From NCBI GenBank assembly GCA_003260075.1, contig QLIY01000653.1:30283-94282 (forward strand): a stretch of 64,000 bases of DNA, in the 5' to 3' direction. The notes beneath the pieces were generated by a model. That model worked only from the letters and a program-made list of their open reading frames with translations. It was not told the origin of the DNA and made no database searches. Below, in pieces: positions 12,801-26,100 of this stretch. Every line of letters begins with the position of its first letter. The stretch's first letter is position 1. The stretch is from Phallusia mammillata (taxonomy: Eukaryota > Chordata > Ascidiacea > Phlebobranchia > Ascidiidae). Made by a program: the position numbers and the translations under genes.

Positions 12801-15800
12801 GACGTGTTATGACTGTGTATTGTGTTCCAATGTCAATAAACGCAATGCAAGTAATGTGCATTTCATTAGAATCACGAAATAACAATTTCATACGTTAGGA
12901 AATTATTTTTTAAAATGTTCTAACCGTTGGGTGATTCTTTTATGGCCATAGCGATGAGCGCAATATAGGAAAGAGGTGGTTTTGGTCGACGCTGATAGAT
13001 TTTGCCGTTTTGTCCATTCGTTGTTTTGCTAGCCTCTGTGTGTCGATGTGGGACGCTTTCCTGAGGATAAAGCAGAAAGATTTTTGAAACAAACTTACAC
13101 CGGATAGGTTGATTTATAAGAAATAAACCGAACATACTTGCAAGACTTTGATACATTTTTTATGTTGTATACTAGAGGTTTTCAACTAACGGTAAAATTA
13201 CCCCAAACGAATAAATTGGACATGTTTTGAAGGCTGAATGTAGGCAAATATTTTTGTGGGCGAGATTTTGAACCTTAATGTCGAAAAAAACTTTATTTTT
13301 TAAAAAAGTTTTGAAACCTAAAATAACCGTGGTATATAGGTTACTGAGTAGCCTACGGCAGCCTACGTTTAGCTGTTTCTTCAATGTAATCGACATATTG
13401 ACCATTTTTAACGATTAACAGTTATGCATTTTATTTGAATATGAAAAAGGCAACACATGTGGGACTAGGTCAAATTAATAGATTCGGTCGAATTTTAACA
13501 AATATGCTCATATTGAATTATTCCTCCAAAAATGTTGATATACTTTGCACTATACTATGTTCGGTGATTTTTAAATTGCTTGCGCAATAAATTTGTTCAA
13601 CTCATTTAAAAAAAAATTAAATTTATCGTTTTTGCAATGAAAGAAATAATTGAGATATAGAACTTTCGCCTGTATAAAAAAGCGTACATTCTGATAGCGA
13701 GTGCTAAGGAGTAAGAGCAACGAGGGTGAAATAAGGACGCTATGAGAACAGGACAAAACCTTGGAGATTGGATTGAAGTAGTCTTAAATGCACTTAAAGA
13801 AAATTACAGCTACGCTTGTTTTTGCAGCACCACTTCTTTCAATGCGAAAAGTGAATTAAGAAGTAAACACACAAAACTGTGGGAAAGGCATTTTTATAAA
13901 CTTCAGGGACCGACTTTTCAAGTCAAGTTGTTTGTTTTTTTACTTTGTGTTACTTTTGTTTTTCAAATTTTGATTTTTCAAATGTTTTCGAAGACAAACC
14001 CGGATTTGTAAAAAAAATAACGGTTTTTGGCATTTACACATTTTTAATTGACGAACAAAATATGTATTAAAATACATAATATTTCCTTAAATTTATTTTA
14101 TACTAAAAAAAAACTTTTTTAAAATTATTATTTACAAAAAAATGGCGGGGACTGACAAAAATCACTTACTGCCAACTAAACTTTTCAAACAAATAACTTG
14201 TGACCATAAACACGTCGCGACGCCGTTTTAATTTAATGTCAAGTGGCTAAACGGCAACAGACAGTAGTGTCGCCGAAAATCGCCATAGTGACCAAGACTG
14301 TCGCCTCAAAATCGCTACTGTTGCGTCATAATCGTAACGCACGACACTGAAATTCGCGAAAAGTCACGATAAATTCGAAATCGAAAGCGATAGTGGATTT
14401 ATTTTAATCCTGTGCACTAGAAAAGTTAATAGGGCGTATCAAATTGATCTCACCCCTTGGACCCGCTTCCGGCCCCCATGTTTAGACAAGGGGCGTGTTA
14501 TTTACCCCGTTTTTGTTGAATAACCGACGTCGTGGGGTAATGGGTAGTGGGGCCACGTTAGTTGACAGATTAAGAGCCCAAGGGGGCACGAGTTTTGAAG
14601 TGTTTATGGGGGGAGAGTATAATGGGAGGTGGTCTTCCTACTTTAATGGAGCCAATTGATAAACAGTCGTGTGCTTAATGGTTACGTTTTTTATTCAAAG
14701 ATTCAATTAGAGTTCAATTTGTTTTACTTACAAAAGGAATGGTACAAAATCGAGAACCATTATTCTTGCGAAAATACTGGGTATTGTTACACTCTTTAAC
14801 ACATAAATGCTAAAAGTGTTTTTATTTCCAAAAAGCTGTTTTATTTTGTCAAGAAACAACTTCCTTTAAACCATAAATAAATAACTCACCCCCCCCCCTT
14901 AACACATAAATGCTAAAAGTGTTTTTATTTCCAAAAAGCTGTTTTAAGAAACAACTTCCTTTAAACCATAAATAAATAACTCAAAGTTACAGTAATCTGT
15001 CACAAGACAAACCAATTAAAACCCACATTTATCGCAGTGTTGTTTCGTAGCTACAAGACTGAGGAACTTCAGTTTTTTTTCAAGCGTATAAGCTTGATAC
15101 AACGCACCAAACCTATTTGCTGATGCTTCCCTATACGTTTCCTGTTTCACCCACCAGGCTAATCGAAACCAAGTCCGTGGCAAGATTAATTATGTTTTTC
15201 ATTGAGGTTCAGTTTGAACAACAGGAAACAGCACCCAAGTTTCAAAGCACCTTATGTCTGGTGACCACTTTGTGCGCTGTCAAAGCGGAACTTCACTTCT
15301 CTGGCTGTGTTTTGACAGTGCTTTGAAACCGAGCTACGCCTACGGCTTCATTCAAGTTAAGGTTGTTTGGGTTTTTCTCTGTCGCCATTTTGAATTTTTA
15401 TGGATTCAGTTTTATGAACTTTTTTATATTTTTGTGGGATTTATTTCAGTTGTAATGGAGTAAATTGTGCAGAGAGGTTTTAAGTGGCTGTTAATGGCAA
15501 ATAGGGCGGTGAATTTTATATTTTGTTAAGTAATGTGACAAGCGTTTACAGATCGACAAACATTTTTTGGTATCTTGGGTCCTTAAATACACCACACCAA
15601 CGAAATACAATCTTAACTCGTAGAGATTGTGTTTAATTTAACTTTCTTTATTTAACAAATTTGACACAATGCCAAAATGGTCCAATTCACCCAACAAAAT
15701 GTTTTCGAAATTAGCTCAACAAATTCTGTTTAGAAGATAACCTTTTCAGTTACCCGCATTCGTATGCAAAAAATGAAAAAAATAAACTTTTATCGCTTTT

Positions 15801-17242
15801 CTTCAATATGACGCCCCAACAGAGCTTGTTTTTCAGAAAAATGTCTTTTTAAACATTGGTCAAGAATTTGATCGGAAATTTTCAGTATTTAGCTTTGACA
15901 GAACGGAAGGGTTAGGGTTGTGACGTCATGAAGAGGAATGATTATGAGTCATTGAAATGGAGTTGTTTGATTTAGATTTAGAGTTTCGTCTGACAGTTCA
16001 AACAAGCCACTGAGGTAAAGTTTGGATTAAACGTGATTCACTACCTGCAGTTTAGAATGAGATAATTTATGTTTTGCTTCTGTTAAAGAAGTTGAATTTG
16101 ATATCTATCCACAATGACGTGTTTAATACAAATATGTTTTTTGCAAACCCTGAGTGTTGTTTAAATATTTTTACTCAAAACATAAAACTTTTCGGCTTTG
16201 AACTTTTTCCATCTTCAGTAAATTTTTATAGTTTTTAAAATATAAATCTGCTTGAGAAACTTAGCAATAAACACAAACGACGAAATAAATAGGCTGCCTT
16301 AACAAAGGCTTGACAAAGACAAAATACTGGTACCAATTAAACTAAATATACTAGTATTACATTTGCCATTGGAATTAGGTACAGCACATTTTATGGTCGT
16401 TAAACCTTTAATAGTCGTTAGGTTTAGCACTGATGGCGCACGTAATTCAAATAAAAACATATTTCAGCGCCGGAAATCACGATTTTCTGACGATGGCACG
16501 AGTTTATTGTGACAGCCTAGTTCTCCATGTCTAAACATGGGGTGGGGTAAATCTTATGGAATGTCGCAAACTTTATCCCGTCACCCTTAAGTTGTGCAAT
16601 ACCAACTTCAAATCCCCACAGTTTATATATCAATAGTCGTAACTTTGTCGCATGGTTTCTACAGTTTACTGAAGCGGCTGGTGCAGAATTTTAAAATGTT
16701 TCTTTAGGCCTACAAATATTTTAATACTTCAAGTACTCGAAAAATATTTCAAGTACTCGATTTTAAGATTTAAAAATTATTGAGAAAAAACAACACCAAC
16801 CAACTAACCTTAAATTGCAAATTAGTGGGCGCACTTTGTTCAGCGGTTGTTATGGCAACCTCGTCGTCGTCATCAGTTACGTTGATGACCTCATCNCAAG
16901 TACTCGAAAAATATTTCAAGTACTCGATTTTAAGATTTAAAAATTATTGAGAAAAAACAACACCAACCAACTAACCTTAAATTGCAAATTAGTGGGCGCA
17001 CTTTGTTCAGCGGTTGTTATGGCAACCTCGTCGTCGTCATCAGTGTCGTTGATGACCTCATCGTCAACATCATCATCACTTCCACTTTCGGCTACGCTGC
17101 CACAACGCGGCGTGACATCACGAGTAATGACATCACGATGTTGCAGCTTGGCGAAATCGAATGCGTAGAGAGCTCGGAGTTCGTGCTGTTGTTGATGACG
17201 TTGCTGATGAACTTCAGCGCCGGTGACGTGAGAAATGTCCAT
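9888..17242 (-). CDS. FoxQ: FoxQ1-like forkhead transcription factor
   Basis: A DNA-binding regulator. Exons are 17242-16976 (89 codons from the first ATG), 13060-12925 and 10567-9888, giving 360 residues. Phases join cleanly: phase 0 at the first intron, phase 1 at the second. The forkhead domain (about residues 114-213) begins [15 protein letters not shown] and continues with the [20 protein letters not shown] helix-3 region and [20 protein letters not shown]. The tail FRRRRKR and the whole pattern match FoxQ1. Downstream, [12 protein letters not shown] is an eh1-type (Groucho-binding) motif placed as in FOXQ1, suggesting repressor activity. Exon 1 is acidic ([16 protein letters not shown]) and ends close to AEQSAP. 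Its link to exon 2 across 3.9 kb is inferred from phase and composition; exons 2 and 3 are certain. Vertebrate FOXQ1 is intronless, so the intron inside the forkhead domain is notable. Confidence 0.9.
11957..12614. repeat. Foldback element with 107-bp perfect inverted arms and a nested stem-loop
   Basis: Segment 11986-12092 is an exact reverse complement of 12496-12602. In addition 11957-11985 is the reverse complement of 12095-12123, so the left part is itself a hairpin. A 12-bp direct repeat, ATTAAACTTCCA, flanks the whole (11947-11958 and 12603-12614) and may be a target duplication. The arms carry GACGTTTCGTCCACC, the 3' half of a hammerhead-like motif. Penelope-like elements have such inverted terminal architecture; that link is inference. 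Confidence 0.8.
12483..12528 (+). other. Hammerhead-ribozyme-like motif in the foldback element
   Basis: The order is TTGCT, CTGAAGA, A, then GTCC-T-ACC, loop GTTCT, GGT-GGAC, GAAA, C, GTC, AGCGA. TTGCT and AGCGA can form a 5-bp stem I with one wobble. Stem II is 7 bp with a bulged T. GTC directly before stem I is the usual cleavage triplet, and stem III is minimal, as in type I hammerheads of Penelope-like elements. One extra A sits between CUGANGA and stem II, which may weaken catalysis. Confidence 0.45.
13061..16729 (-). other. Probable FoxQ intron 1
   Basis: The acceptor CTTTATCCTCAG (13063-13061) precedes the forkhead exon. No other convincing exon is seen between here and the acidic exon at 16,976. 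It contains a direct duplication around ten C at 14,796-14,983. The remainder is AT-rich, with a short G/C-rich patch at about 14,450-14,640. Confidence 0.55.
14796..14983. repeat. Direct duplication around a ten-C run
   Basis: Copies 14796-14888 and 14899-14983 are separated by C x10 (14889-14898). The second lacks a few bases present in the first. Confidence 0.8.
16730..17062. repeat. 166-bp direct duplication around a single N, overlapping FoxQ exon 1
   Basis: Copy 16730-16895 and copy 16897-17062 differ at two adjacent bases and are joined by N at 16896. Each contains the end of the acidic exon and its GTTAGT donor. An assembly join is the simplest reading. Confidence 0.9.
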
Positions 17243-17275
17243 GATGACGCAATGAAAATTCCCTGATGATGTCAC

Positions 17276-20143
17276 TGACTAATATAGTACGTTTTTACTG
17301 ATAATTTGCAACAAACAGAGTACGTTTTAATCTCCTGGTCTGTGTCTCTGTCTCTACTTTCTATGTACCTTCGATTTGATTGTTGCTGATTTGCAGAGGA
17401 ACTTTGTGCCCGGATTTTTAGGCAATGTTCATCGCTCTTCAGTCGTCTGGGTTATGGCTAGCCTTAACATACTTGCCTTCGCCGTCGAAGTCCGCTCCCT
17501 TGAGCCATCCCGAGCCCGCTCTTTCTTTCCTTCTCCCGCTTTTCCCCTTTTCCCTGCCCCCGACAACCACACCCGTCTATTCACATCCCCCTGACTCCTG
17601 TTGTACCGGAGTCAAGCTTTAGGAATTCACGCACGCGTAGAAAAACACACACCACCACTCCCCCATCCACTGTGTGGTGCCATTGACACGTCATAATAGT
17701 TTATTCATTTGTCTGTTAATCATAATTCCCTGTGGAAGCTCGTAGTTAAACCTGTGTGTTGATATGTCCCGGCCACGGAGCGAGTTATTTTAGCGTTGTA
17801 TGGTGTCAACTCGGCCGTTTATTGCTTGCTATTGCGCGAGTTTTATATAAACAATGCTTTTGTACGCACATTGGATTTCGATATGTTATGCTTGAGTTGC
17901 GTTTTATGTTTGGCACCTGTTATAACGTCCCGTATTTCAGAGGCCTAATAAATTTCCTCGAGGTCTATACAAACAACGTCTGTCGAATTTGTACAAGGTC
18001 AAACGAAAATAAATAACAAATTTTCAACCATATATTTTTACAAAACCATATTTTGCAAATTGCAGACTTTCCAGAATATGACAATCAAACCAAGCAGAAT
18101 ATTGGACAAAAACAGTCCAAACATTTATGATTTTCTCCTTACATAGAAAGAAACAAGTAATATTTAAAAAGTTGAAAGTTTAAAAACTGAAGCGTCATGA
18201 ATCGGCATTGATATGAAAGAATAAAAGTTGGGCCACAATCCCAGTGATTCGCTAGCGATATAAGGCGAAATAAAATTTGTCCCGAAAACGTGTTTAAATA
18301 AACGCAAACGCTTCTTGGTGCCGACGATCCGCTAAATCAATACAGAACAGCGCTCTCCAACATTTCAAGAATACCCACTTGGAATGTGACGTCATAATGG
18401 TACAACAATGGCCGTCGCTCGCCTGCTTTCTCTCTTGCAGTATAACAAGTGGGTTGAGTACCCCCTTCTTTGCCCCCATGCGAGCAGAATTACTTTGCCT
18501 TATAAAGCGTCGGGGTTAATTAGATCGCACAATATAGGCATAATTACTAAGATTTGGCATTGACAGCGCCATAGAAAATTTGATTGTCCTTGTTTGTGAG
18601 AAATGCCCTCACTCGGGCTTGCATCCTTATTTCATTTCGGTTACAATACGGTTTAATGCACTTTTTCATCTATTTCAAAACGAGATGTATAACAGATAGA
18701 ACTTTAAACTAATTAGCTAAAAAGCAATGTTTATTTGAATATTTGGCATTATTTATTTGACATCAGAAACATATATTAAACTTTTTTTCCAAAAAATTTA
18801 CAATGACTGAAAGTTAAATTACAATGACTGAAAGGAATTCCAAAAATACACACGGAAAATTTGACAAAGTCATAATGCTACAAATCATTATTTGCATTAT
18901 GCTGCAAATAAATGGAAAGTGTACTAAACTGCAAACAAATCTCATAAAACAGTTGTTTACAATGCCAAAAGTTTTTGACACAACTTCATTATCTTTACAC
19001 ATATGGAACTGCAAGCCATATCAACCTTTACCGAGCAGAGCAGGTTAATAACAAAATAAATTGTTTTGTCAAGAGCAATTTTCATCGGAATAGCATGGTT
19101 TTCGCAATGGTGAAAAATAAACCTTTAATACGCAATGTCAAGACCAACAGCTCCAAACTAAAGCGGGGTTTAACGAAGTCAATTGGTGCTTTAGTCAATC
19201 CTCGGGGCGTTGGCTTATAAGGTCGGGGGCATTATGAAAACATTATGCGGCCACACACGTAGTTTAAATCTACCTGTAAGAAACTGTAATCTTTGGATTT
19301 CTGCTCATTTGTCACCGTATTCATTTACTCGCTTACTTGAGCAAGTATTTGGAACACAAGTTTAGGAATGGGGGTAATAAATCAAAAGTTGAAATCCCGC
19401 CGACATTGAAAAGACAATTAGCTGCTGTATTTTTAAAGACCAATTATTGACATACAAAACTCTGTTATACATGGTGTATCAAAAAAAATGTTTGTTTCTC
19501 AATACTTCATGGAAATGCACTGTAACTTGCAATAGGCATTTTCATTTTCGTAGGCATTTTTTGTTGTTTTTTCATTGTCAAAAGTTCAATATGTCCCTGA
19601 AGTTTCAATAAAATTTCATATAAAAGGGTTGAGCGAAGTGCAGGACATTTTTTTGTTTTGAACCGTAATTTTTGGGGTGTGATAGTTTTATTAGGTTGTT
19701 AGTTGGATTGTGATGTTGGATTTCACTACATTTTATGGTGGCATTGGTATAAACTCAACCACTTGCGGCGCAACAGCCCGGTGTTATAGAAACGAAAGGT
19801 ACGCCAAGCAGTCGATTTATCCAAATCTTCGTGATGGCAAAACCTATTTAAACACAATTAATACTTGTCATGACTTGACAACTCTTTTATTACTGCTTTA
19901 AATTTTCTTTAAGTTTCTTTAATTTTGCTTACGGTGCTATATTTTCTTTTCGTATGGATTTTAAATAAATTTTGCAGGCGATTTGATTGCACCGGATTAT
20001 CAGAAAAAGTTTTCGCGCATTGGTTGACACTTGACAATTGACAATTTGGAATGATATTACATGTGATTAAAACACTGTACACACACAAATAATGTAAACT
20101 GTTATTGTTACATGAACAGTTGGGTCAAGGTTAACAGACAAAC
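17276..20143. other. Intergenic region between FoxQ and the FAM227 gene
   Basis: The two genes diverge here, so it should hold both promoters. I see no supported exon. A pyrimidine-rich stretch lies at about 17,500-17,590. No TATA box could be tied to either start. Confidence 0.55.
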
Positions 20144-23100
20144 ATGGCGGATATCAGTCGAATTGCTTCGCCTATGAGTCTTTGCGAAGAGGATTTATTC
20201 GACACAAGCAAGAAGGTTGAAAAACGAAAACAAGAATTGCGTAACTTGCAGAAAGTTCGCCCTGCTCGTATCCTTTGTTACTTTGTCATTTTAAATTATT
20301 ACGAATACCAGTGGTTGCTAATCTGTTCCTTTGCTTCAGGGGCCAAGTGTTTTTGGATTACTCAGAATACTGCATGCAGATTCCGATTTTAGGTCTTAGA
20401 GAGCATTTTTAGGATTACGACTCAAACAGTACTACATTAATCAATGGCCCTTTTGGCTTTCAAAGGTCTGCAACTTCTAAAAACACTTCTCAGTTTCTGC
20501 TATTTTTTTGTTAATTCAAAAATGCCAAATGATATGAAATTCTATTATTTATGTGCTGGCATATCAAACACTCACTACCTTCCTGTACAAGTACTTAAAA
20601 AACAAACATATTGTTTGAAAAATGGGTGTTAGTAATGCTACTTATACATTATTTTTAAGCAAACTGTATCAGCTTCAGGTTTTCTTAACAGTTTTTGACC
20701 TAGCCTTTCTCATTGGATCAATACAGAAAGTAAATGAAAGAATTTGCAACTTGGACAGTGAGTTATCCTTGTATGACAGCAAACTTGCAATCGAAAGTCG
20801 CTCAACTATGCGTGATGAAGTTTACGATCCAACAACTGGAACATTCCAACAGAAATCAACAAGGAGGTCAACAAGATCTGCCAAGGGTAGTTCAACAGTC
20901 AAGTAACAACAGAAAATTTGAAACAAACTGTTCATACAAAATTTTAATTTTTTTAATTTTTGCTCACAACTGTGCCATTGAAAGTTTCGCACACAATATT
21001 GTTCCATAATGAAGAATATTTAATAAACAAAGACTAAACCAACCAGTCATCTTATGGCACATATAAAACACATGAAGGAAGTCATTATTCTCAATTTTCT
21101 GATCAATAATAAAACAATTTAAAATATTTTACTAGATCGCGAAGACAAAGAAACAAACAAATTTGCTGGAGCATTTTCACAAGAATCAGGTAACGTTTTA
21201 AAATGTTTATCCTTAATGGCACAAACAAAAACAACTTTTTTCAGGGCAAAAAATTGACATCAAAAGCAGGAAAAAGAAGGAACCAACACAGGTAGAAAAC
21301 AATTGTTTCTGCAACAAACATTTTGAAATAATATTTGGTTTATCTACATGAGTACAGATGGTGTGTAGTGAAATTAAAATCTATTTAATCTTAACACTTA
21401 AAAGTCATCAGTAGGGCAATTATTTTTTGACCTAAAAAACGAAAAATTTTGACTTTAAAAAACTTTTTTTTGACAACATTTTGACCTTTGAAAAATTCAA
21501 GTAGTTAAATTACACATTATTGTACAAAAAGTTAAAATATGGCTGTAGGCTACTCTGTAGAGCAAATGTCTAACAGAAGGGCAAAAATCTGAACACAGAC
21601 CTAGCCTGTTCTGAAAAGGGAAATGAGCTAATTAAAAATCACTGCCAAAAAACTGCAGCTAAGACACAACTAAAATTATTCAATACAGTTGTCTAAACGA
21701 AAGATACATGAAATACCTAAAGCAAAACCGAAGCAAGAGCTGCACCTAACCTGCAGCTGCCGTAAAATGACTTGGGACCTACCAAAATTTTGCACGTTTT
21801 GAGATGTGTTGAGCATCATGCCATATCAACCTAATTATTTCACTCACTTTATGGTTTATGATTGACAATAAGTAGGCAATGGGCCAATTACAACAGTATA
21901 AAGTAGGCTACAAGGTGTAAAATGAACAGTTCACTAACAGTGCAATCTCTACAACACCACGACAATGCAATTTGTAAACAATTTTAACTTTGTAAAAAAT
22001 TTTGACTTTGTGAACAATTTTGACAATTTTTGACCTATTCCAAAAATTTTGATAAAATTTTGACTTTTTTTGACAAGTCAAAAAATATTTGCCCTAGTCA
22101 TCAGTAATAAGTACAAATGTGCTGTAGTATAAAAATGGTACTTAAATTTATAACTTAAAAAAAATTGCTAAAATTTGTAACTGGTTACAAAATATTTAAC
22201 TTGACACAAAACTTTACACTTATCCAGCAATCTGATGCACCACGATTAGTTGAACTTCAACAGTACCCAGGATTTTCCCCATCTCACTTGACACCCTTAC
22301 CTCATTCTCTGGCTGCCACGACTGTATTGGATCATGTCATTTCAGCACAAGATGACCTGCCTAGAAAGGTAAAGCAGTCATAAAATAAACACATTGAATT
22401 ACCAAACTTATACCTTGTAGTTGTGTAATTTGCCTCAGATGTGCTACACAGTAATAGTTAAGTTGAGGTTGATTTATATCACATATCTGTCAAAATCACA
22501 AATGTGACTTAATAGCATTGTTACAAGTAAGATCTAGTGCAGAGTTTCTAACCTTTTATCCCACTGGATACTTTACTTTTTTTTGGAAAAACATTCAAAT
22601 GAGGAAGCTACTGCTCAGGATCCCTGATCTAGTGTCTTATTGTTATTTTTCCTATAATCACATTGCTTGTTTGATATTAAACACAATTTATTATGATTTG
22701 CTTGACAATATTTATGTTTTAGCCAAAGTATCGGGCAGAAGTTCGCCGAATGCTCTACTCCAAAACACAACGAGCTGTGCTCCAAGACACATTCTGGTGG
22801 TTTTTCCTTGACAAGTATCATGTATGATGCTAGTTATTATCCTAACAATTAAACAAAATTCATTTGTTTACATGCTTTTTTTGCATTACAACAAGTTGTT
22901 TTAACATATTGATGACAAATTTTATTCTGTGTACTTTTAGTGTAGCAAAAAGTTTAATTTTTTTTCCTTTGTTAATTTTGCAGCCAGATGTGGAAAGTCA
23001 GAGCAAACTTTTCAAACGGATTGCTCGAAATTTTGTCACATTTCTTCTGATGTCCCAAGATCCAAAGTTTAGGAACACCTTTTTTATGGTAATGATTTCA

Positions 23101-26100
23101 AATAATCAACCAAAATCGACCGGAATTAGCACAACATAGACAGCAAGCACTTCTATTTTTGTTAACTTTATGTAAACACATAGATAATAATCTTTCCACA
23201 AACGTTAATTACATACCTGTTTGTTTCAGACTTATGCCAGTATGTTGGCACAGTCTGTATACTCAGCGTTTTGTCTTGCATTTCCTCAATCCTGGCGACA
23301 GTTTGACGAACCCATGTTCAAAGAAAACCTCATCTCTATCACCACCAAGTGGGTGTCTGGCATTCAACCGAGTCCTCGGCAATACGAGAAATGGAATTAC
23401 CAAGCATTAGAACCTGCAAAAATGAGAAAAGAAGTCAAAACTGTAAAAGGTTTCAGATTAATAATTTATGTGATTAAGACGAAAATTAACACCACATTTG
23501 TAAAACCGTTTTACTTTTTAAGCCGCTGCCGTATTTACTCGATTGTAAGCCGCCCTCGTTTATAAGCCGCCCTCGATTGTAAGCCGCATGTTGAGGTGTT
23601 AAAAAAATATTGTAAGCCGCCCTCGATTGTAAACCGCATGTTGAGGTGTTAAAAAAATTGTAAGCCGCCCTCGATTGTAAGCCGCACGCAGGAATTTTAG
23701 ATACCATTGTTTCTTAATACATCTTTTTGTTAATTGTTATATGGTATGACTATTTGTCCATATCTGTTAGTTACGTTGATAACTGTACCCAACAGAACGT
23801 ATATCGACTTATAATTCGTACATGCATACATGTTTTGAACCCCAAATAGTTTAAAATGTTGAAGTGTAGAAATAATTTCGGTATAAAATAAAATATAAGC
23901 CGCCCTCGATTATAAGCCGCCTCGATTATAAGCCGCACAAACGGCAGCTAAAAAACAATATAAGCCGCGGCTTACAATCGAGTAAATACTGTATACCGAT
24001 CTGTTTTCAAAATTTTTGTTTAAATATACACTGGAAGTGTATGATGGGAAGTCTGGTTAAAAAAATCTGTTGAAACTTTTCTTTTTGATGCTTGTTGACT
24101 GTGCAAGTTATTTTGCTTGTTAGATGCAAATTCCAGCGCCTGAACAGAAGACAAAAATACCAAGGACTTTTGTTTAGGACTGGGGACACCAGACTTAAAG
24201 CAGCGAATTTCATGTTTTACAGAAAAGAAACCCGGTTTCGGAGGCAAACTTAGTCCTATTGGTTCGTCGGCTTCAACAAAAACATCCACTGCTCATTCAA
24301 GGGCGTCAAACAAAGGAATTTTGAAGTAAGTTGTAACTGGGGTGCAAAAGTTTTCCATACAGTATGAAAAATTGCTTCAAGAATTTCCTTTTTTGGTGTA
24401 TTTAATAATCAGTGAATAGCGCAGAAATATGTAGAAAAAGTCCCTTAGGCACAAAAAAGACAGGTACTCACGTTGGTGCGGTCGAGTTTGTAATTAATAC
24501 AATCCTGCAAACTTCAAACTTAGGTTTTGTTTCAGCAATAAACTGTTGCTATTCTATGCAGAATTTTGAAACTATTCGTCAGGCCTTCTTGTGGTGTTTT
24601 TTCCCCTGTCGAACCCCACTCTCTTGAGTGGTTAGATTCTAGGCCTCCCTCGACTGGTCTCAGTCATGTTATACACACAGTACAGCAAACTCACTATCTG
24701 GTGAGTTCCGCCACGTAACGCCTGATAATACGCTGTAGCTGCAGCGCGTTTAGTCATGATCCACCAATTGTGCCCTCCACTATTTTGCGCTCCATAACGA
24801 TTCAACGCTGCGCAGCTATTTCCAGCTGGGTGATTGTTTTAGTGCAATTGTGTCGCTAGTTGTGCTTTCACCAAGCGAAATAAACTCAACCCAAAAAGTG
24901 ATTGGACCCCGTTATACACATAGAAATGTTTTGCAAAGCTAACATGCATCCATTGACAGAATGCTGGGCGGACGGTCCGAAGCTCAGTCTGCAGTTTCGT
25001 CACTGAAAACGAAAAGCAACGAAACTAATGATAAGTCAACTCTCTCCCCAATAACCGAAGTATGAGACGATGACTAATTGAAACTTTTTGGTTGTGCTTC
25101 AATAGTATTTTTTGTCAGGTTCCAGCTGGTATCGATGAAGAATCTGTTCATCCCAAAACTCGCTCATCAGCACGAAAACACGAAGTAAAGTTGGGCCTGA
25201 TTATTTTTGTTGCTTAACTGTATTAACTTTACCACAAACGACATTGCTGTCCACTGTCGGCTCCCTGGTATGTTGACTAAATCTGAACAGTTACCTTAGA
25301 CAATTTTACAACACAACCAATGTTTCAGAATAAATATGTGACCAATAAAGAGCTTGCTTGGTTAAATGCCATTTTAAATTTTTTTTGTATCTTCTCATAC
25401 ACTTTACGGCTGTTAGAATTTTTTGTTTTTTCATTAAACTACCCGTTAGGAAAATTTCATTTTTCTTTTCTTATTTGTTTTGCGCAGGAATCGTGCGCAG
25501 TAGGACGCTCGGCCGAGTTTGAACGTTGCGCTTTTAATATATACGGAAGATCCCCTTTACTAAGTGAGTTTCTGCAGCAGAATAATTTGGAACGTAGGTC
25601 GGGTTGCGACCATTTGATACGAAGAACACAAGTAAGTGGACATGACAACTAAAAAATCCAATATGTGTATTTTTGTAACTTCTTTGCTTTGTGGCTTTGT
25701 GATGTGCTTGGCGGTCGGCTGATTTGGTATTGCGCCTTCAATGGGCCTGGCGTAGGCTGCTATGATTTAGTTGTATTGGTCAACTTTATGATTTCTATAA
25801 AGTATTGCGTTACATTAGTTTAGGCTGGGTATTGACACAGCAACACGCGGTCACAGCGTGTTACAAGTACAAAGTCACATGGGCCTAATTTGTAAAATCT
25901 TCAGCAGTCCGGCGGCAAGTTCTAAAAGTGTCTTATGGTGTGAAACATGTTAATTTGCCATGGCCGATATTAAGGGCAGTATTACATATATTTAGATCGA
26001 AACGTATCCATCACCAGAGGCGCCAACGTACCAAGATTTTCTTCAGGTCAGCGGAAAGAAAATTCGAGAAACGACGGAGAGTTACAACAGGTTTTTGTAT

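Larger units (their letters stand above)
10568..12924 (-). other. FoxQ intron 2, inside the forkhead domain
   Basis: A 2.36-kb intron lies between SPN-G and KLTL. The donor is AACG|GTTAGA and the acceptor TTATGCAG. It contains the foldback element at 11,957-12,614. No exon is seen in it. Confidence 0.85.

Noticed and set aside
24412..24470. Additional FAM227 exon (SAEICRKSPLGTKK)
   Set aside because: It has an acceptor and a donor, but its phase does not fit the exon ending at 24325; the exon at 24960-25059 fits on both sides.
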